A DNA stretch of 64,000 nt, taken from Halobacteriovoraceae bacterium. Its GTDB lineage: Bacteria; Bdellovibrionota; Bacteriovoracia; Bacteriovoracales; Bacteriovoracaceae. This document shows positions 1 to 9,047 of this stretch, piece after piece. The stretch is taken from the NCBI GenBank assembly GCA_002711995.1, contig PASN01000019.1:310001-374000 (forward strand), in the 5' to 3' direction. The notes under the pieces were generated by a model. The model was not told the origin of the DNA and ran no database searches. It saw only the letters and a program-made list of their open reading frames with translations. Both the position numbers and the translations under genes were made by a program. Every line of letters starts with the position of its first letter. Within the stretch, counting starts at the first letter, position 1.

Positions 1-279
1 CTAATCAATAGTTGTGCTCTTTTAAACGCCCTTGAAAGTGGAGAGATTGGGGCTGCAGGACTTGATGTGTATGAAGATGAAGCTAGTTACTTTTTTGAAG
101 ATCTTTCTGATTCAATTATCCATGATGCGTGTCTATCGCGGTTGCTCACATTTCCAAATGTAATCATGACTTCTCACCAGGCCTTTCTGACTCACGAGGC
201 TCTGGGCAACATTGCCCGCACAACCCTTGAAAGCATAAATGATTATAAACTTGGAAACAAACTAAAGAACTTAGTTTAA
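1..279 (+). CDS. ldhA: D-lactate dehydrogenase, C-terminal fragment
   Basis: Only the last 92 codons are inside the window; the frame is open from base 1 to the TAA at 277-279. The fragment ends like fermentative NAD-dependent D-lactate dehydrogenase (pyruvate to D-lactate, cytoplasm). It shows the GLDVYEDE strand end near base 58 and the following FFEDLSD segment. It also has the SHQAFLTHEAL block, which holds the conserved His of the D-2-hydroxyacid dehydrogenase catalytic set and the LdhA-specific QAFLT signature. The start lies upstream of the window. The gene runs 9 bases into the convergent P-type ATPase gene. Generic phosphoglycerate-type dehydrogenases lack the FFED insertion, so LdhA is the best call. 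Confidence 0.9.
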   Translation, partial: LINSCALLNALESGEIGAAGLDVYEDEASYFFEDLSDSIIHDACLSRLLTFPNVIMTSHQAFLTHEALGNIARTTLESINDYKLGNKLKNLV

Positions 280-2910
280 CTTTCTTTTTTTCTCTATCAT
301 CTTTTGAAGCTCAATCACGATAAATACTGAGCTCGCTAAAAACAAATACTTAAACCAAGTTTCAAAATCAACAGGGCTTACTTGCAAAAAATCGCCCATT
401 GGCCTCCAATGCATGGCAAGTATATGTACCGCTTGCGCAAGTATGGTACCGTATATCAGTAGGGGATTTCTTAGTATGTTTTTAAGGCCAGAGCTTCTTT
501 CTGATCTTGCATTCCCAACCATTATGTTTTCAAAAAGCACCAACAATAATAAAATGTTATTTTGGGCATCTATTAAACTCATGCCACTTTTTAAAAGATT
601 GATAAAAAGAAGAAAGGCAACTGTCGCCACTACCACTGAGGAGAGTGCAACTCGTTTAATCATGAGACAATTAAAGATTCTTTCCTTTGGCCTTCTGGGT
701 GGAACAGTGAGCTCATCCCCCTCTTTAGGCTCAAATGCAAGTGCCACATCTTGGATACCATTTGTCACAAGATTTAACCAAAGAATTTGTACTGCGGTTA
801 ATGGCATTGGTGTTTTAAAGAAAACACATAAGGTAAAAAGTATTATCTCAGCTGCACCTGTAGACATTAAGAGATAAATCACCTTCCTAATATTTGAATA
901 TGCGACCCGCCCTTCTTCAATGCCTGCGATAATGGACGAGAACTTGTCATCCGTAATAATTAATTGAGAAGTCTCTTTGGCAAGGTCTGTTCCAGACTTT
1001 CCCATGGCAACTCCAACATGTGCGACCTTTAGAGCGGGAGCATCGTTCGCGCCATCACCTGTTATTGCCAAAAAGTGACCTTGAGAAATTAGACTTTTAG
1101 CAATTAAATACTTCTGTCCTGGCTCAACCCTTGCAAAGACTGTATGGTGGCCGACCACTTCATCAAACTCACTAGGTCCTAGGGTCTTTAATTCAGGACC
1201 AGTGCAAACTTGGTTGAAACTTTCAGCGATTTCAAGTTTTGAAGCAATTGCAAAAGAAGTTCTAGGATGGTCTCCTGTTATCATGGCAATCTTTATGCCT
1301 GCTATCTTTGCCTTTTTCACTGCTTCTTTAGCGTCCCCTCTAGGTGGATCAATGAGTCCAACTAAACCAACAACTTCAACATCTAGAACGTTTTCAACAT
1401 TTAAATCTACATGCTCATTTGATACTGATAGCGCCAAAGCAATCACTTTGTTGCCAGAAGAGGTCATGCTTTTTAAATTTTTCTGAAGTATGTGGTTTGA
1501 TTTAAGAGAAGTAAATTTTTCTGGAGCTCCTTTTACACAAATATAGTATTTACCGTTTAAAGAGTGAAGGGAAGCACTGTAACCTGCATGGGATTCATAT
1601 GGTATTTTGGCTATCTCTTTTGCTTTTGAAAAAAGGTCGTTAAGGCCTTGGTTGTCATCTATGGCGTGCATTAGGGCCACATCTACTGTGTCACCCTTGA
1701 TGCCCTCCGAAGTCTTGATGGCCTCATTTGCAAGACCTGCAACAATATAAAGATTAAGGATGTTTTTATCCTCTGTTTGAGTCCCTACAACAATGTGTTG
1801 TCCATCTTTGGTTACCCAATTTTCCGCACTTAATTTATTTTTGGTAAGGGTACCCGTCTTGTCTGTTCCTATATATGTGCATGAACCCAATGCCTCCACC
1901 GAAGAAAGCTGCCTCACAATGACATTTCTTTTGGCCATCCTCCTTGCTGCCAAGGATAGGGCAACTGTCATTGCTACCGGCAATCCTTCAGGTATCGCAC
2001 CCACTCCCATGGCCACCGCTAATAGAAGAACCTCACTTAAAGGATCGCCTCTCATCGCTAGCACTGCACCAATTGAGCAAATTAATATGCCTAGTAAAAA
2101 AGCAAGTCGAATTGTGAACTTCTCCATTCGTAGAAGAAGTGGAGTTTTAATTTCATTCTCTTGAAGCACATATTTTGCTATGCTGCCTAGCTCTGAATTA
2201 AGGCCTGTGGCAGTGACTAATACTGTGGCCCTGCCTTTGGAGACCATTGTGCCAGCAAAAACCATGTTTTTCCGTTCTGCAACCAAAGCGTCTTTTTCAC
2301 AAATTTTCTCCGACGATTTGTCCACATTAACGGATTCTCCTGTTAGTAGAGACTCGTCTATTCTTAAACTATTGGATTGAATTAATCTTCCATCAGCTGG
2401 TAGCTTCACTCCTGAATCAATGAGAATTACATCTCCGGGGACAATGTTTGCCGAGTCAACAAGCGTTGGAGCATTGTCTCTGAAAGTGGTTATTCTTTGC
2501 TGAGTAAGGTTTTTTAAGGCCTCAGCACTTTTTTGGGCACTAAATTCTTGAATAGTGCCAATTATCGCGTTCAGCACCAAGATTCCGAAAATGAATATGG
2601 AGTCAGCAATATGACCTAAATAGAGAGAGAGTATCGCTGCGATTAAAAGAATGTATATAAAGGGACTTTTAAATTGACCTATGAAGAGGACCGCTAAGGA
2701 TGAACCTTCCTTGTCTGGTACTATGTTCTGCCCATAGCTTAAAAGACGCTCTCTTGCTTCTTGTTGCGTGATCCCAGTGGGTGTAGAGGCTCCAAGTGTG
2801 ATGACTTCATCGATGGCCAGTGAATGTGAGAATTCTTTTAATCTTTTATAGTCCACTCCTGAGCATTTGCACCAGGCATGCCAGATCCTATTGGTATAAA
2901 AGAAAGTCAA
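271..2910 (-). CDS. P-type cation-transporting ATPase, Ca2+-ATPase-like
   Basis: An 879-residue P2-type ATPase that would pump a cation, most likely Ca2+, across the inner membrane at the cost of ATP. Visible motifs are TGES at 190-193 (actuator), PEGLP at 307-311 in the M4 ion-site helix, DKTGTLT at 350-356 (phospho-Asp D350), KGAPE at 460-464 (nucleotide site), TGD at 545-547 and TGDGANDAP at 617-625. The C-terminal membrane bundle has a WLNLVTNGIQD segment as in SERCA/PMR1-like pumps. The first codon is TTG with only a weak upstream purine tract; GTG at 2856 is another possible start, since the cation-ATPase N domain begins near residue 29. The gene converges on ldhA and is divergent from the persulfide dioxygenase gene. 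Na+/K+ or Mn2+ transport cannot be excluded. Confidence 0.93.
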   Translation of the reverse strand: MTFFYTNRIWHAWCKCSGVDYKRLKEFSHSLAIDEVITLGASTPTGITQQEARERLLSYGQNIVPDKEGSSLAVLFIGQFKSPFIYILLIAAILSLYLGHIADSIFIFGILVLNAIIGTIQEFSAQKSAEALKNLTQQRITTFRDNAPTLVDSANIVPGDVILIDSGVKLPADGRLIQSNSLRIDESLLTGESVNVDKSSEKICEKDALVAERKNMVFAGTMVSKGRATVLVTATGLNSELGSIAKYVLQENEIKTPLLLRMEKFTIRLAFLLGILICSIGAVLAMRGDPLSEVLLLAVAMGVGAIPEGLPVAMTVALSLAARRMAKRNVIVRQLSSVEALGSCTYIGTDKTGTLTKNKLSAENWVTKDGQHIVVGTQTEDKNILNLYIVAGLANEAIKTSEGIKGDTVDVALMHAIDDNQGLNDLFSKAKEIAKIPYESHAGYSASLHSLNGKYYICVKGAPEKFTSLKSNHILQKNLKSMTSSGNKVIALALSVSNEHVDLNVENVLDVEVVGLVGLIDPPRGDAKEAVKKAKIAGIKIAMITGDHPRTSFAIASKLEIAESFNQVCTGPELKTLGPSEFDEVVGHHTVFARVEPGQKYLIAKSLISQGHFLAITGDGANDAPALKVAHVGVAMGKSGTDLAKETSQLIITDDKFSSIIAGIEEGRVAYSNIRKVIYLLMSTGAAEIILFTLCVFFKTPMPLTAVQILWLNLVTNGIQDVALAFEPKEGDELTVPPRRPKERIFNCLMIKRVALSSVVVATVAFLLFINLLKSGMSLIDAQNNILLLLVLFENIMVGNARSERSSGLKNILRNPLLIYGTILAQAVHILAMHWRPMGDFLQVSPVDFETWFKYLFLASSVFIVIELQKMIEKKRKLN

Positions 2911-2922
2911 AGAATTTGGCCT

Positions 2923-2939
2923 ACAACGTTGACGGTTGT
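2923..2939. promoter_or_regulatory. Inverted repeat in the divergent ATPase/persulfide-dioxygenase promoter region
   Basis: ACAAC and GTTGT arms separated by seven bases sit in the 69-base gap between two divergent genes, where an operator would be expected. It is short and could be chance; no regulator gene lies beside it. Confidence 0.2.
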
Positions 2940-2979
2940 CGTCTGTTGAGAAAAAATAGACGTTTCAATAGGAGAAAAA

Positions 2980-3708
2980 ATGAATCATGAAATGCTTTTT
3001 TATCAACTGTTTGAGCGTGAAACCTCTTCCTTTACCTACCTATTGGGGGATCGCTCCACAAAAGAAGCAATTATAATTGATCCTGTTGTTGAAATGGTGG
3101 ATAGGGATCTAAAGCTTGTAGAGGAACTTGGACTAAAACTTAAATACGTTTTGGACACCCATGTTCATGCTGATCACATAACTGGATCCGGAGAAATTAG
3201 AAAGAGAACAGGTGCTAAAGTAGTTATTAGTGGAGCATATGGGATGAGCTGTCCTGATATTTTATTGGAAGATGGACAGGAGTTAAAATTTGGCGGTAAA
3301 GCGGTTAGGGCCTTATCAACACCTGGGCACACAGAAGGCTGCATGTCGTATGTGGTTGATGATATGGTTTTTACTGGTGACGCTCTATTAAATAGGGGTT
3401 GCGGGAGAACCGACTTTCAAGGAGGATCACCAGAAAAGCTCTTTGAAAGTGTGCGTAAGAAACTTTTTGAACTGCCGGATAATACCACAGTATATCCAGC
3501 TCATGACTATAAGGGCATGAGTAAGAGTACAATAAAGCTTGAGAAGGACTACAATCCTAGGCTTAATATGGGCCTTGAAAGGGACGATTTTATAAAAATT
3601 ATGAATAACCTCAACTTGGCAAACCCAAAAAAATACATGAAGCTGTGCCTGCTAATAATTGGTGCGGACTGCCAAGGGGCTCTGAGCACTTGTCGAGTGG
3701 CTATGTAA
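2980..3708 (+). CDS. Persulfide dioxygenase-like metallo-beta-lactamase-fold protein, 5' part of a frameshifted gene
   Basis: The ETHE1/Blh-like domain oxidises glutathione persulfide to sulfite in sulfide detoxification. The zinc/iron site motif THVHADH lies near residues 60-66, STPGHTEGC near 112-120, and TGDALLNRGCGRTDF near 131-145, which is typical of persulfide dioxygenases. ATG at 2980 is preceded by AGGAG. Up to about residue 218 the protein looks normal, ending in NPKK. The frame then leaves the family after the A7 run at 3627-3633 and adds about 24 unrelated residues. Reading -1 from there gives IHEAVPAN and continues into a rhodanese domain, so the intact product would be a fusion of about 353 residues ending at 4040. 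See the slippery-site feature. Confidence 0.85.
   Translation: MNHEMLFYQLFERETSSFTYLLGDRSTKEAIIIDPVVEMVDRDLKLVEELGLKLKYVLDTHVHADHITGSGEIRKRTGAKVVISGAYGMSCPDILLEDGQELKFGGKAVRALSTPGHTEGCMSYVVDDMVFTGDALLNRGCGRTDFQGGSPEKLFESVRKKLFELPDNTTVYPAHDYKGMSKSTIKLEKDYNPRLNMGLERDDFIKIMNNLNLANPKKYMKLCLLIIGADCQGALSTCRVAM
3627..3633 (+). other. A7 run with the form of a -1 slippery heptamer (frameshift point)
   Basis: Seven adenines are phased as third codon base plus two AAA codons (A AAA AAA), which is the X XXY YYZ layout of -1 ribosomal slippage. A -1 shift here joins the dioxygenase frame directly to the rhodanese frame. An eighth A would restore a single open frame, so a sequencing or replication deletion in the homopolymer is the simpler alternative. 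Confidence 0.6.
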
Positions 3709-4040
3709 ACGGTGTTCCGACGGTTTCACCAGAGGAAGTACATGAAAAACTTGGCCATATTAAGGTTATTGATGTTCGAACAGTGGAAGAGTTTAATAAT
3801 GAACTTGGACACGTGCCTGCCTCCGAATTGGCAACACTTGGAGAGGACTTTGAAAAGTCTTTGGATGCTCATAAGAAAGACGAAGACATTGTTCTGGTTT
3901 GCCGCTCTGGCATGAGGTCCGCAAATGCAACCATTTATGCTTTAGGGCAAGGCTTTTCTAAAGTCTTTAATATGGATGGAGGAATGATTAGGTGGAATGA
4001 GTTAGGGTTCAATGTCGAAAAAGACTGGGGTGGATCTTAG
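3645..4040 (+). CDS. Rhodanese (sulfurtransferase) domain, 3' part of the frameshifted persulfide dioxygenase gene
   Basis: The rhodanese fold transfers sulfane sulfur to thiols or cyanide. The domain has the VIDVRTVEEF strand and the active-site loop CRSGMRS with its catalytic Cys, followed by MDGGMIRW, which is the standard rhodanese C-terminal element. The frame is already open from 3633, where it continues the NPKK segment of the upstream gene as IHEAVPAN, so this is probably not an independent gene. GTG 3645 is only the first possible start codon. Fusions of a persulfide dioxygenase with rhodanese couple sulfite production to sulfur transfer. Confidence 0.75.
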   Translation: MPANNWCGLPRGSEHLSSGYVNGVPTVSPEEVHEKLGHIKVIDVRTVEEFNNELGHVPASELATLGEDFEKSLDAHKKDEDIVLVCRSGMRSANATIYALGQGFSKVFNMDGGMIRWNELGFNVEKDWGGS

Positions 4041-4262
4041 TCGTCAACAATTTTACTCAGTAATTCTCAATAATGGCCCTTCTCGAATATTTATATCCGG
4101 CTCGCTGCTTCGTTGAATGCCTAAGTCTTTGAAATTACAGCTTTGTCTTCGAAGTTTCACCCATTTTTACCTATTAAAAATTACAATATACCCGATAGAA
4201 TTAGTGTCGAAGAATTTTAGAGGAAGTTAGCTTTGTAGGGTCTTTACCTCCTACTTACTAGG

Positions 4263-4280
4263 TTCTTTAATAATAAAGAA
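4263..4280. repeat. AT-rich inverted repeat upstream of the sensor kinase
   Basis: TTCTTTA and TAAAGAA arms with a four-base ATAA centre end five bases before the ribosome binding site of the hybrid kinase. It could be an operator or a weak 5'-leader hairpin. The remainder of the 4041-4262 gap shows no gene or clear promoter to me. Confidence 0.3.
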
Positions 4281-4292
4281 TTTTGAGGGTAT

Positions 4293-7200
4293 GTGATGAA
4301 AGAGGCGTCTTTGCCACCAAACGAGAAATCAAGATTGGACAAACTTAAAAGCTTGTCTATCTTGGACTCCGGGCCTGAAAAAATATTTGATGAGTTGACC
4401 AAAGTTGCGGCACTTGTTTGTGGCACACCCATTAGCTTAATCTCTCTTGTTGATGAACACCGACAGTGGTTTAAGTCCAGACATGGACTGGATGCCTGTG
4501 AAACAGAGAGAAAATATGCATTTTGCGCGCATGCCATCTTAGAAAACCAGGTTTTTATTGTAGAGGATGCTACAAAGGATGAGCGCTTTCATGACAATCC
4601 TTTGGTTACCGGGCCTCCACATGTCATATTCTATACAGGTGTTCCTTTAACCACTAAAGATGGATTTCGCATTGGCACCTTGTGTGTCATTGATCATAAA
4701 CCCAAAAGGTTGAAAGAAGAACAGATAAGCACCTTGAAGTTGCTTGCTGAGCAAGTTGTTTCTCAGATAGAGCTCAGGCTACAGGCCGAAAAATTCAAAA
4801 ACTTTTCAAGTACCCTGGAATCTATTCTAGAACTTAACAAGAAAAATTATGATTCTATCAAAGAGGTTGGAGAGAGCTATCTTGATATCGGCCTTGAGGC
4901 CTTGAACATGGAATGTGCAATTATTTGCGAAAAGAAAGGTGAAACTTTGCAAGCTAGGGCCAGCAAAGGTGTGGAGCTTGATTTAAATTCTAAAATTCCA
5001 ATTGAGAAAACCTTTTGTAAGTTCTCCATTCAAGAGGAAACCCATAAATTTTACAACGAGATTGGTGAGGAACTAAAGAGTCAGGCACATCCTGCGCAGA
5101 AACATAGTGAAGTTAAACAGTTTCTCTCTGTACCTTTATGGGTTGATGAGAAAATATACGGAACACTTAGTTTTAGCTCGCCATTGGAAAACAAATCAGG
5201 ATTTAGCGATGAACAAGTTAAAATCGCCTTGGTGCTTGCGGAGTCAATCTCATCTAAAATTGAAATATTGATAGAAAAAGCGAATTATAAAAATATTTTA
5301 AGCGTTTTTGACACGGCACCAGATTACATAGCTATTGCAGATGCAAGCACTAGAAAAATTATCTATGCAAATGATAAATTCAGACCAGGTATCCAAGGGG
5401 ATTATTTGGACTTTAAAGGCTCCCACCCAGAATGGGCGTTTGAGCTGGTAGAGAATAAAGGTATCCCTTGCGCTATGAAGCAAAGCGCCTGGAGAGGGGA
5501 GACCTGTATTCTCGATAGGGGCAGTGAAGAGGTGCCGGTCTATCAAACATTGGCATTCCATGGAACTGAAGAGGAGGGACCCTCCTTTATATCAACTATA
5601 ATGCAAGATGCTAGGGCGGTTAAAGAACTTCAGGACCAACTGGCCCACGAACAACTTAGAGTTGAGTTTGCTATAAAAAATGCAAATATTGGCACCTGGG
5701 AATTCTGCTTTGAGACAATGCAATATAGTTGCGATGAAATTATTTGCGATATCTATGGAATTGAAAAAAAATCTCACGTCCCATATGAAGAATGGCTAGG
5801 TCTAATTCATCCCGATGATCTTGAAGTTGTGAAAAATAGCATCAAAAAGTCATTGGAACAAAAAAGACCACTTACTCATGAGTATCGCGTAGTTCGACCA
5901 GATGGAAAAGTTAGGTATCTTAGGAACTCTGCTAAGATTATGAAGAGTCACACAGGTGATAAAACCATGGTCGGCGTTACATGGGATATTACTGAACAAA
6001 AGCTAAAAGACAACGCTCTTAAGGCCAGCTTGGACGAGTTTCAAACTCTTGCCTCCGTTGCTCCGGTGGGAATCTTCAAAACAGATGCCTCAGGAAAACC
6101 TACATTTGTAAACAGAAAGTGTATGGAGATGTTTCAAGGCAGCGAGGAGGAGCTACTTGGCACCGGATGGGAAGCGCATGTTCACCCAGATGATCGACAA
6201 GAGGTGCTAGATAAGTGGTACACACACGCTAGTCACGGTAAACCCTTTGAGCATGAATACCGGCTACTTCTTCGGCAAGATGAAGTGGTGCATGTGAAAG
6301 TTCTTACCTCTTCTTTATTAGATGAATACGAAAAAGTTAGAGATCATGTTGGAGTCATTCTTGATGTCACCGCAGAGAAAGAGGCTGCAAAACAGCTTGA
6401 AAGTTCTAAGAAAGAGCTTCAACAATTTGTTGAGAACATGCCCGCGGCCGTTGCGATGTTTGACACAAACTTTAAATATTTGGCGGCCAGCCAAAAGTGG
6501 AAAGAAGACTATAATATTAAGGGCATATCCATAGAGGGAAGAGGTCACGAAGATTTTTTAGAGTGGCTTCCGGTGGACTGGGAAGACTCCTTTGTCGAGG
6601 TTCTCTCAGGAAACTCATTCACAACTCGTGAGGAAAGATTTAAAAACGAAGATGGCTCAGAAGAGTGGGTCCGCTGGGAAGTAAAACCGTGGCGAAAGAA
6701 TGACGGTAAAGTTGGCGGGATGATGGTCTACAGTGAGTTTATTACTTCTAAAAAGAGGTATGAGGAAGAGCTCGTTGTTGCAAAAGAAAATGCGCTTAAG
6801 GCGTCGGAGGCAAAGTCTATTTTCCTTGCAAATATGAGTCATGAAATACGTACTCCGCTAAATTCAATTATAGGGCTTGCGGATTTGCTATCCCAAAGCA
6901 ACCTAGACCCTGAGCAAAGTAAATATGTATCCACCTTCCAGCAGTCTGGTGAAATGTTACTTAGCTTGGTGAATGACATTTTAGACCTTTCTAAAATCGA
7001 GGCCGGCGAACTCGTGCTTGAGCAGCATAGCTTTAGCTTTGAGAGCGTTGCCGATAAAATTGTTAAAATCTTTTCATGGCAAATTCAAGACAAGCGTTTG
7101 GACTTTGATTACTCTATAGACTCCAATGTTTTAGGAATGTTCTTGGGAGATATGGGGCGTATTGAACAGATATTGGTTAATCTAATTGGCAATGCTCTAA

Positions 7201-8345
7201 AGTTTACACCCGCCGGTAGAATAGATCTCTCCATTAAAAAGAATGAAGGGGCTCTTCCTGGAAACATTTTAATAAAAGTTTCTGACACAGGCATTGGTAT
7301 TGCTGAAGACAAACTGGATCAAATCTTTGATAATTTCTCTCAAGCAGAGGAGTCCACCACCAGAAAATATGGAGGGACTGGTTTAGGTCTAGCCATTACT
7401 AAAAGACTAGTTCAATTGATGGGTGGGGGCCTGGAGGTTGAAAGTGTTCCTGATAAAGGGAGTGTTTTCAGCTTCACACTTTCGCTTGCACCTAGTAAGA
7501 CAACCATTCTGGAAGGTGAGTTTAGATTGTCCGGAGAAGGGCACAAGGTTCTACTCATAGATGATAATGATGTCGGGTTGGAAATTACAAAACAAAAGCT
7601 TGAGCAAGTTGGTTTTGATGTTTCTGTTGGCAAGTCTTTTCAGCAGGCCAGACACATTCTCAATGAACGGCCACCTTGCACTTTTGACTTTTTCGTTATT
7701 GACCAAAACCTCCCAGATGGAGAAGGTGTTGCCCTTTTGGAAATGCTTAAAAACGTGCATAATGTTAGTGTTAACAATATGGCACTAATTAGTTCGGACC
7801 CTAGGGCCAAAACTTATCGACGATGTAAGTGCCAAAATATACCAGTTTTAAGAAGGCCTTACTCGAACATCGCACTATATAAGTTGATTGAAAATGGTTT
7901 GGGGAAAGGGTCGAAGGAATCAGACTTGATTAAGCAAACGAATAAAAGTGAGCCCGACTTGCTTTTCAATTACAACCTAAGAGTATTGATAGTAGACGAC
8001 TCTGAAGGCAACAGAGACCTAATCAAGGCCTATCTCAAAAAATATCCTTTCGAGCTTTCAATTGCAGAAAATGGCGAAGAGGCTCTCGCTCTTATGAAAG
8101 ATAAGGTTTTTGACATTGTATTTATGGATATGCAGATGCCTGTCATGGATGGTTACACTGCGACTAAGCAATATCGAGAGTGGGAATCTGAAAATCAAGT
8201 AAAGAAAGTTCCAGTAATTGCCTTAACCGCATATGCTCTTGAGGAGGAGGCCAGAAAAAGCATGGCCGCCGGGTGCGATGAACATATTACCAAACCAGTT
8301 AAAAAGAAAACCATTTTGAAATGTATTTTGGAATGGGCGATTTAG
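4293..8345 (+). CDS. Hybrid sensor histidine kinase with GAF, PAS and two REC domains
   Basis: Cytoplasmic multi-sensor kinase of 1350 residues with no obvious membrane helix. The order is GAF (about 25-165), a second GAF-like domain (170-330), then PAS-type domains (about 335-440, 455-570, 580-700, 710-820). These are followed by HisKA with phospho-His H850 in SHEIRTP, HATPase_c (DTGIGI near 998-1003, GGTGLGL near 1027-1033), REC1 (1085-1200, D1137) and REC2 (1230-1348, D1279, K1334). REC1 has Arg1188 where the conserved Lys of receivers stands, so its switching may be altered. Numbering is from GTG 4293; ATG 4296 is the likelier start because GAGGG lies six bases before it. It is the first gene of a tightly packed operon, with the free Hpt protein downstream as a probable relay partner. 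Confidence 0.93.
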   Translation: MMKEASLPPNEKSRLDKLKSLSILDSGPEKIFDELTKVAALVCGTPISLISLVDEHRQWFKSRHGLDACETERKYAFCAHAILENQVFIVEDATKDERFHDNPLVTGPPHVIFYTGVPLTTKDGFRIGTLCVIDHKPKRLKEEQISTLKLLAEQVVSQIELRLQAEKFKNFSSTLESILELNKKNYDSIKEVGESYLDIGLEALNMECAIICEKKGETLQARASKGVELDLNSKIPIEKTFCKFSIQEETHKFYNEIGEELKSQAHPAQKHSEVKQFLSVPLWVDEKIYGTLSFSSPLENKSGFSDEQVKIALVLAESISSKIEILIEKANYKNILSVFDTAPDYIAIADASTRKIIYANDKFRPGIQGDYLDFKGSHPEWAFELVENKGIPCAMKQSAWRGETCILDRGSEEVPVYQTLAFHGTEEEGPSFISTIMQDARAVKELQDQLAHEQLRVEFAIKNANIGTWEFCFETMQYSCDEIICDIYGIEKKSHVPYEEWLGLIHPDDLEVVKNSIKKSLEQKRPLTHEYRVVRPDGKVRYLRNSAKIMKSHTGDKTMVGVTWDITEQKLKDNALKASLDEFQTLASVAPVGIFKTDASGKPTFVNRKCMEMFQGSEEELLGTGWEAHVHPDDRQEVLDKWYTHASHGKPFEHEYRLLLRQDEVVHVKVLTSSLLDEYEKVRDHVGVILDVTAEKEAAKQLESSKKELQQFVENMPAAVAMFDTNFKYLAASQKWKEDYNIKGISIEGRGHEDFLEWLPVDWEDSFVEVLSGNSFTTREERFKNEDGSEEWVRWEVKPWRKNDGKVGGMMVYSEFITSKKRYEEELVVAKENALKASEAKSIFLANMSHEIRTPLNSIIGLADLLSQSNLDPEQSKYVSTFQQSGEMLLSLVNDILDLSKIEAGELVLEQHSFSFESVADKIVKIFSWQIQDKRLDFDYSIDSNVLGMFLGDMGRIEQILVNLIGNALKFTPAGRIDLSIKKNEGALPGNILIKVSDTGIGIAEDKLDQIFDNFSQAEESTTRKYGGTGLGLAITKRLVQLMGGGLEVESVPDKGSVFSFTLSLAPSKTTILEGEFRLSGEGHKVLLIDDNDVGLEITKQKLEQVGFDVSVGKSFQQARHILNERPPCTFDFFVIDQNLPDGEGVALLEMLKNVHNVSVNNMALISSDPRAKTYRRCKCQNIPVLRRPYSNIALYKLIENGLGKGSKESDLIKQTNKSEPDLLFNYNLRVLIVDDSEGNRDLIKAYLKKYPFELSIAENGEEALALMKDKVFDIVFMDMQMPVMDGYTATKQYREWESENQVKKVPVIALTAYALEEEARKSMAAGCDEHITKPVKKKTILKCILEWAI

Positions 8346-8351
8346 AGGATT

Positions 8352-9047
8352 GTGGTGGGACTTCAGGGTAAGAGCATTTTATGTGTCGACGATGATCAAG
8401 ACTTCTTAATGCTTGTCAAAAAGATCTTGGAAAATGTTGGTATGCAAGTATATACGTGTTTGAACCTTAGTGAAGCGGTGGGGGTTTTTGTAAAAATAAC
8501 ACCTGATATAATTCTGCTAGACCTTAATCTTGAGTTTGAATCAGGAAAAAAGCTGTTAAAAGCAAAAAGACAAAACCCAAAACTTTCCAATATTCCTATA
8601 ATGGTTTGCTCTGGTGAAAATAAACGGGAAACCATAGAAAAGGTGATAGCTCTTGGTGGCAATGGCTATATTCTTAAACCCATTAGACAAACGCACCTCA
8701 TACATAGTTTAAAAAAGTTGGTGGGAGATAAAGATAGACCAGTTTACAAGTTCCCTATGGAGTCACCGCCAATTCAGGCCTCACTAAAATCGGATTTGCT
8801 TCTCTTATCTGAAACAAAATGTGTTGTGAGATCCAATTTGAAATGCAAGAAAAACCAGGTGCTGGAAATGAGTTCTGACTTATTGAACAAGGAAGATATT
8901 AGCACCGAGAAACTTCTGGTGCTGCAACAGTCTCAACCTTCCACTAATGGCCTATTTGATACGACTCTTGGCCTGGTAGGTCTTACGGAAGAGGAGATTA
9001 AGAAAGTAAAAAAACTCAAAACAAACTGGAGCCTAGGTGAGTCGTAA
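8352..9047 (+). CDS. Response regulator, REC plus PilZ-like C-terminal region
   Basis: A 231-residue protein. Residues 6-120 form a receiver with the acidic pair DDD near 13-15, phospho-Asp D57 in LLDLNL and Lys109 in ILKP. The remaining 100 residues have no DNA-binding helix-turn-helix. Their pattern (LLSETKCVVRS followed by spaced beta strands) resembles a worn PilZ fold, and I see no RxxxR c-di-GMP motif. The GTG start is six bases after the kinase stop with GAGGA just before it. It overlaps the next gene by 11 bases, so it is co-translated with the kinase and the second REC/PilZ-like protein, and probably takes phosphate from that kinase. Confidence 0.8.
   Translation: MVGLQGKSILCVDDDQDFLMLVKKILENVGMQVYTCLNLSEAVGVFVKITPDIILLDLNLEFESGKKLLKAKRQNPKLSNIPIMVCSGENKRETIEKVIALGGNGYILKPIRQTHLIHSLKKLVGDKDRPVYKFPMESPPIQASLKSDLLLLSETKCVVRSNLKCKKNQVLEMSSDLLNKEDISTEKLLVLQQSQPSTNGLFDTTLGLVGLTEEEIKKVKKLKTNWSLGES

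Noticed and set aside
413-877. Open frame of 154 codons opposite the P-type ATPase
   Set aside because: It lies wholly antisense to a gene with all P-type ATPase motifs, shows no domain and has no ribosome binding site.
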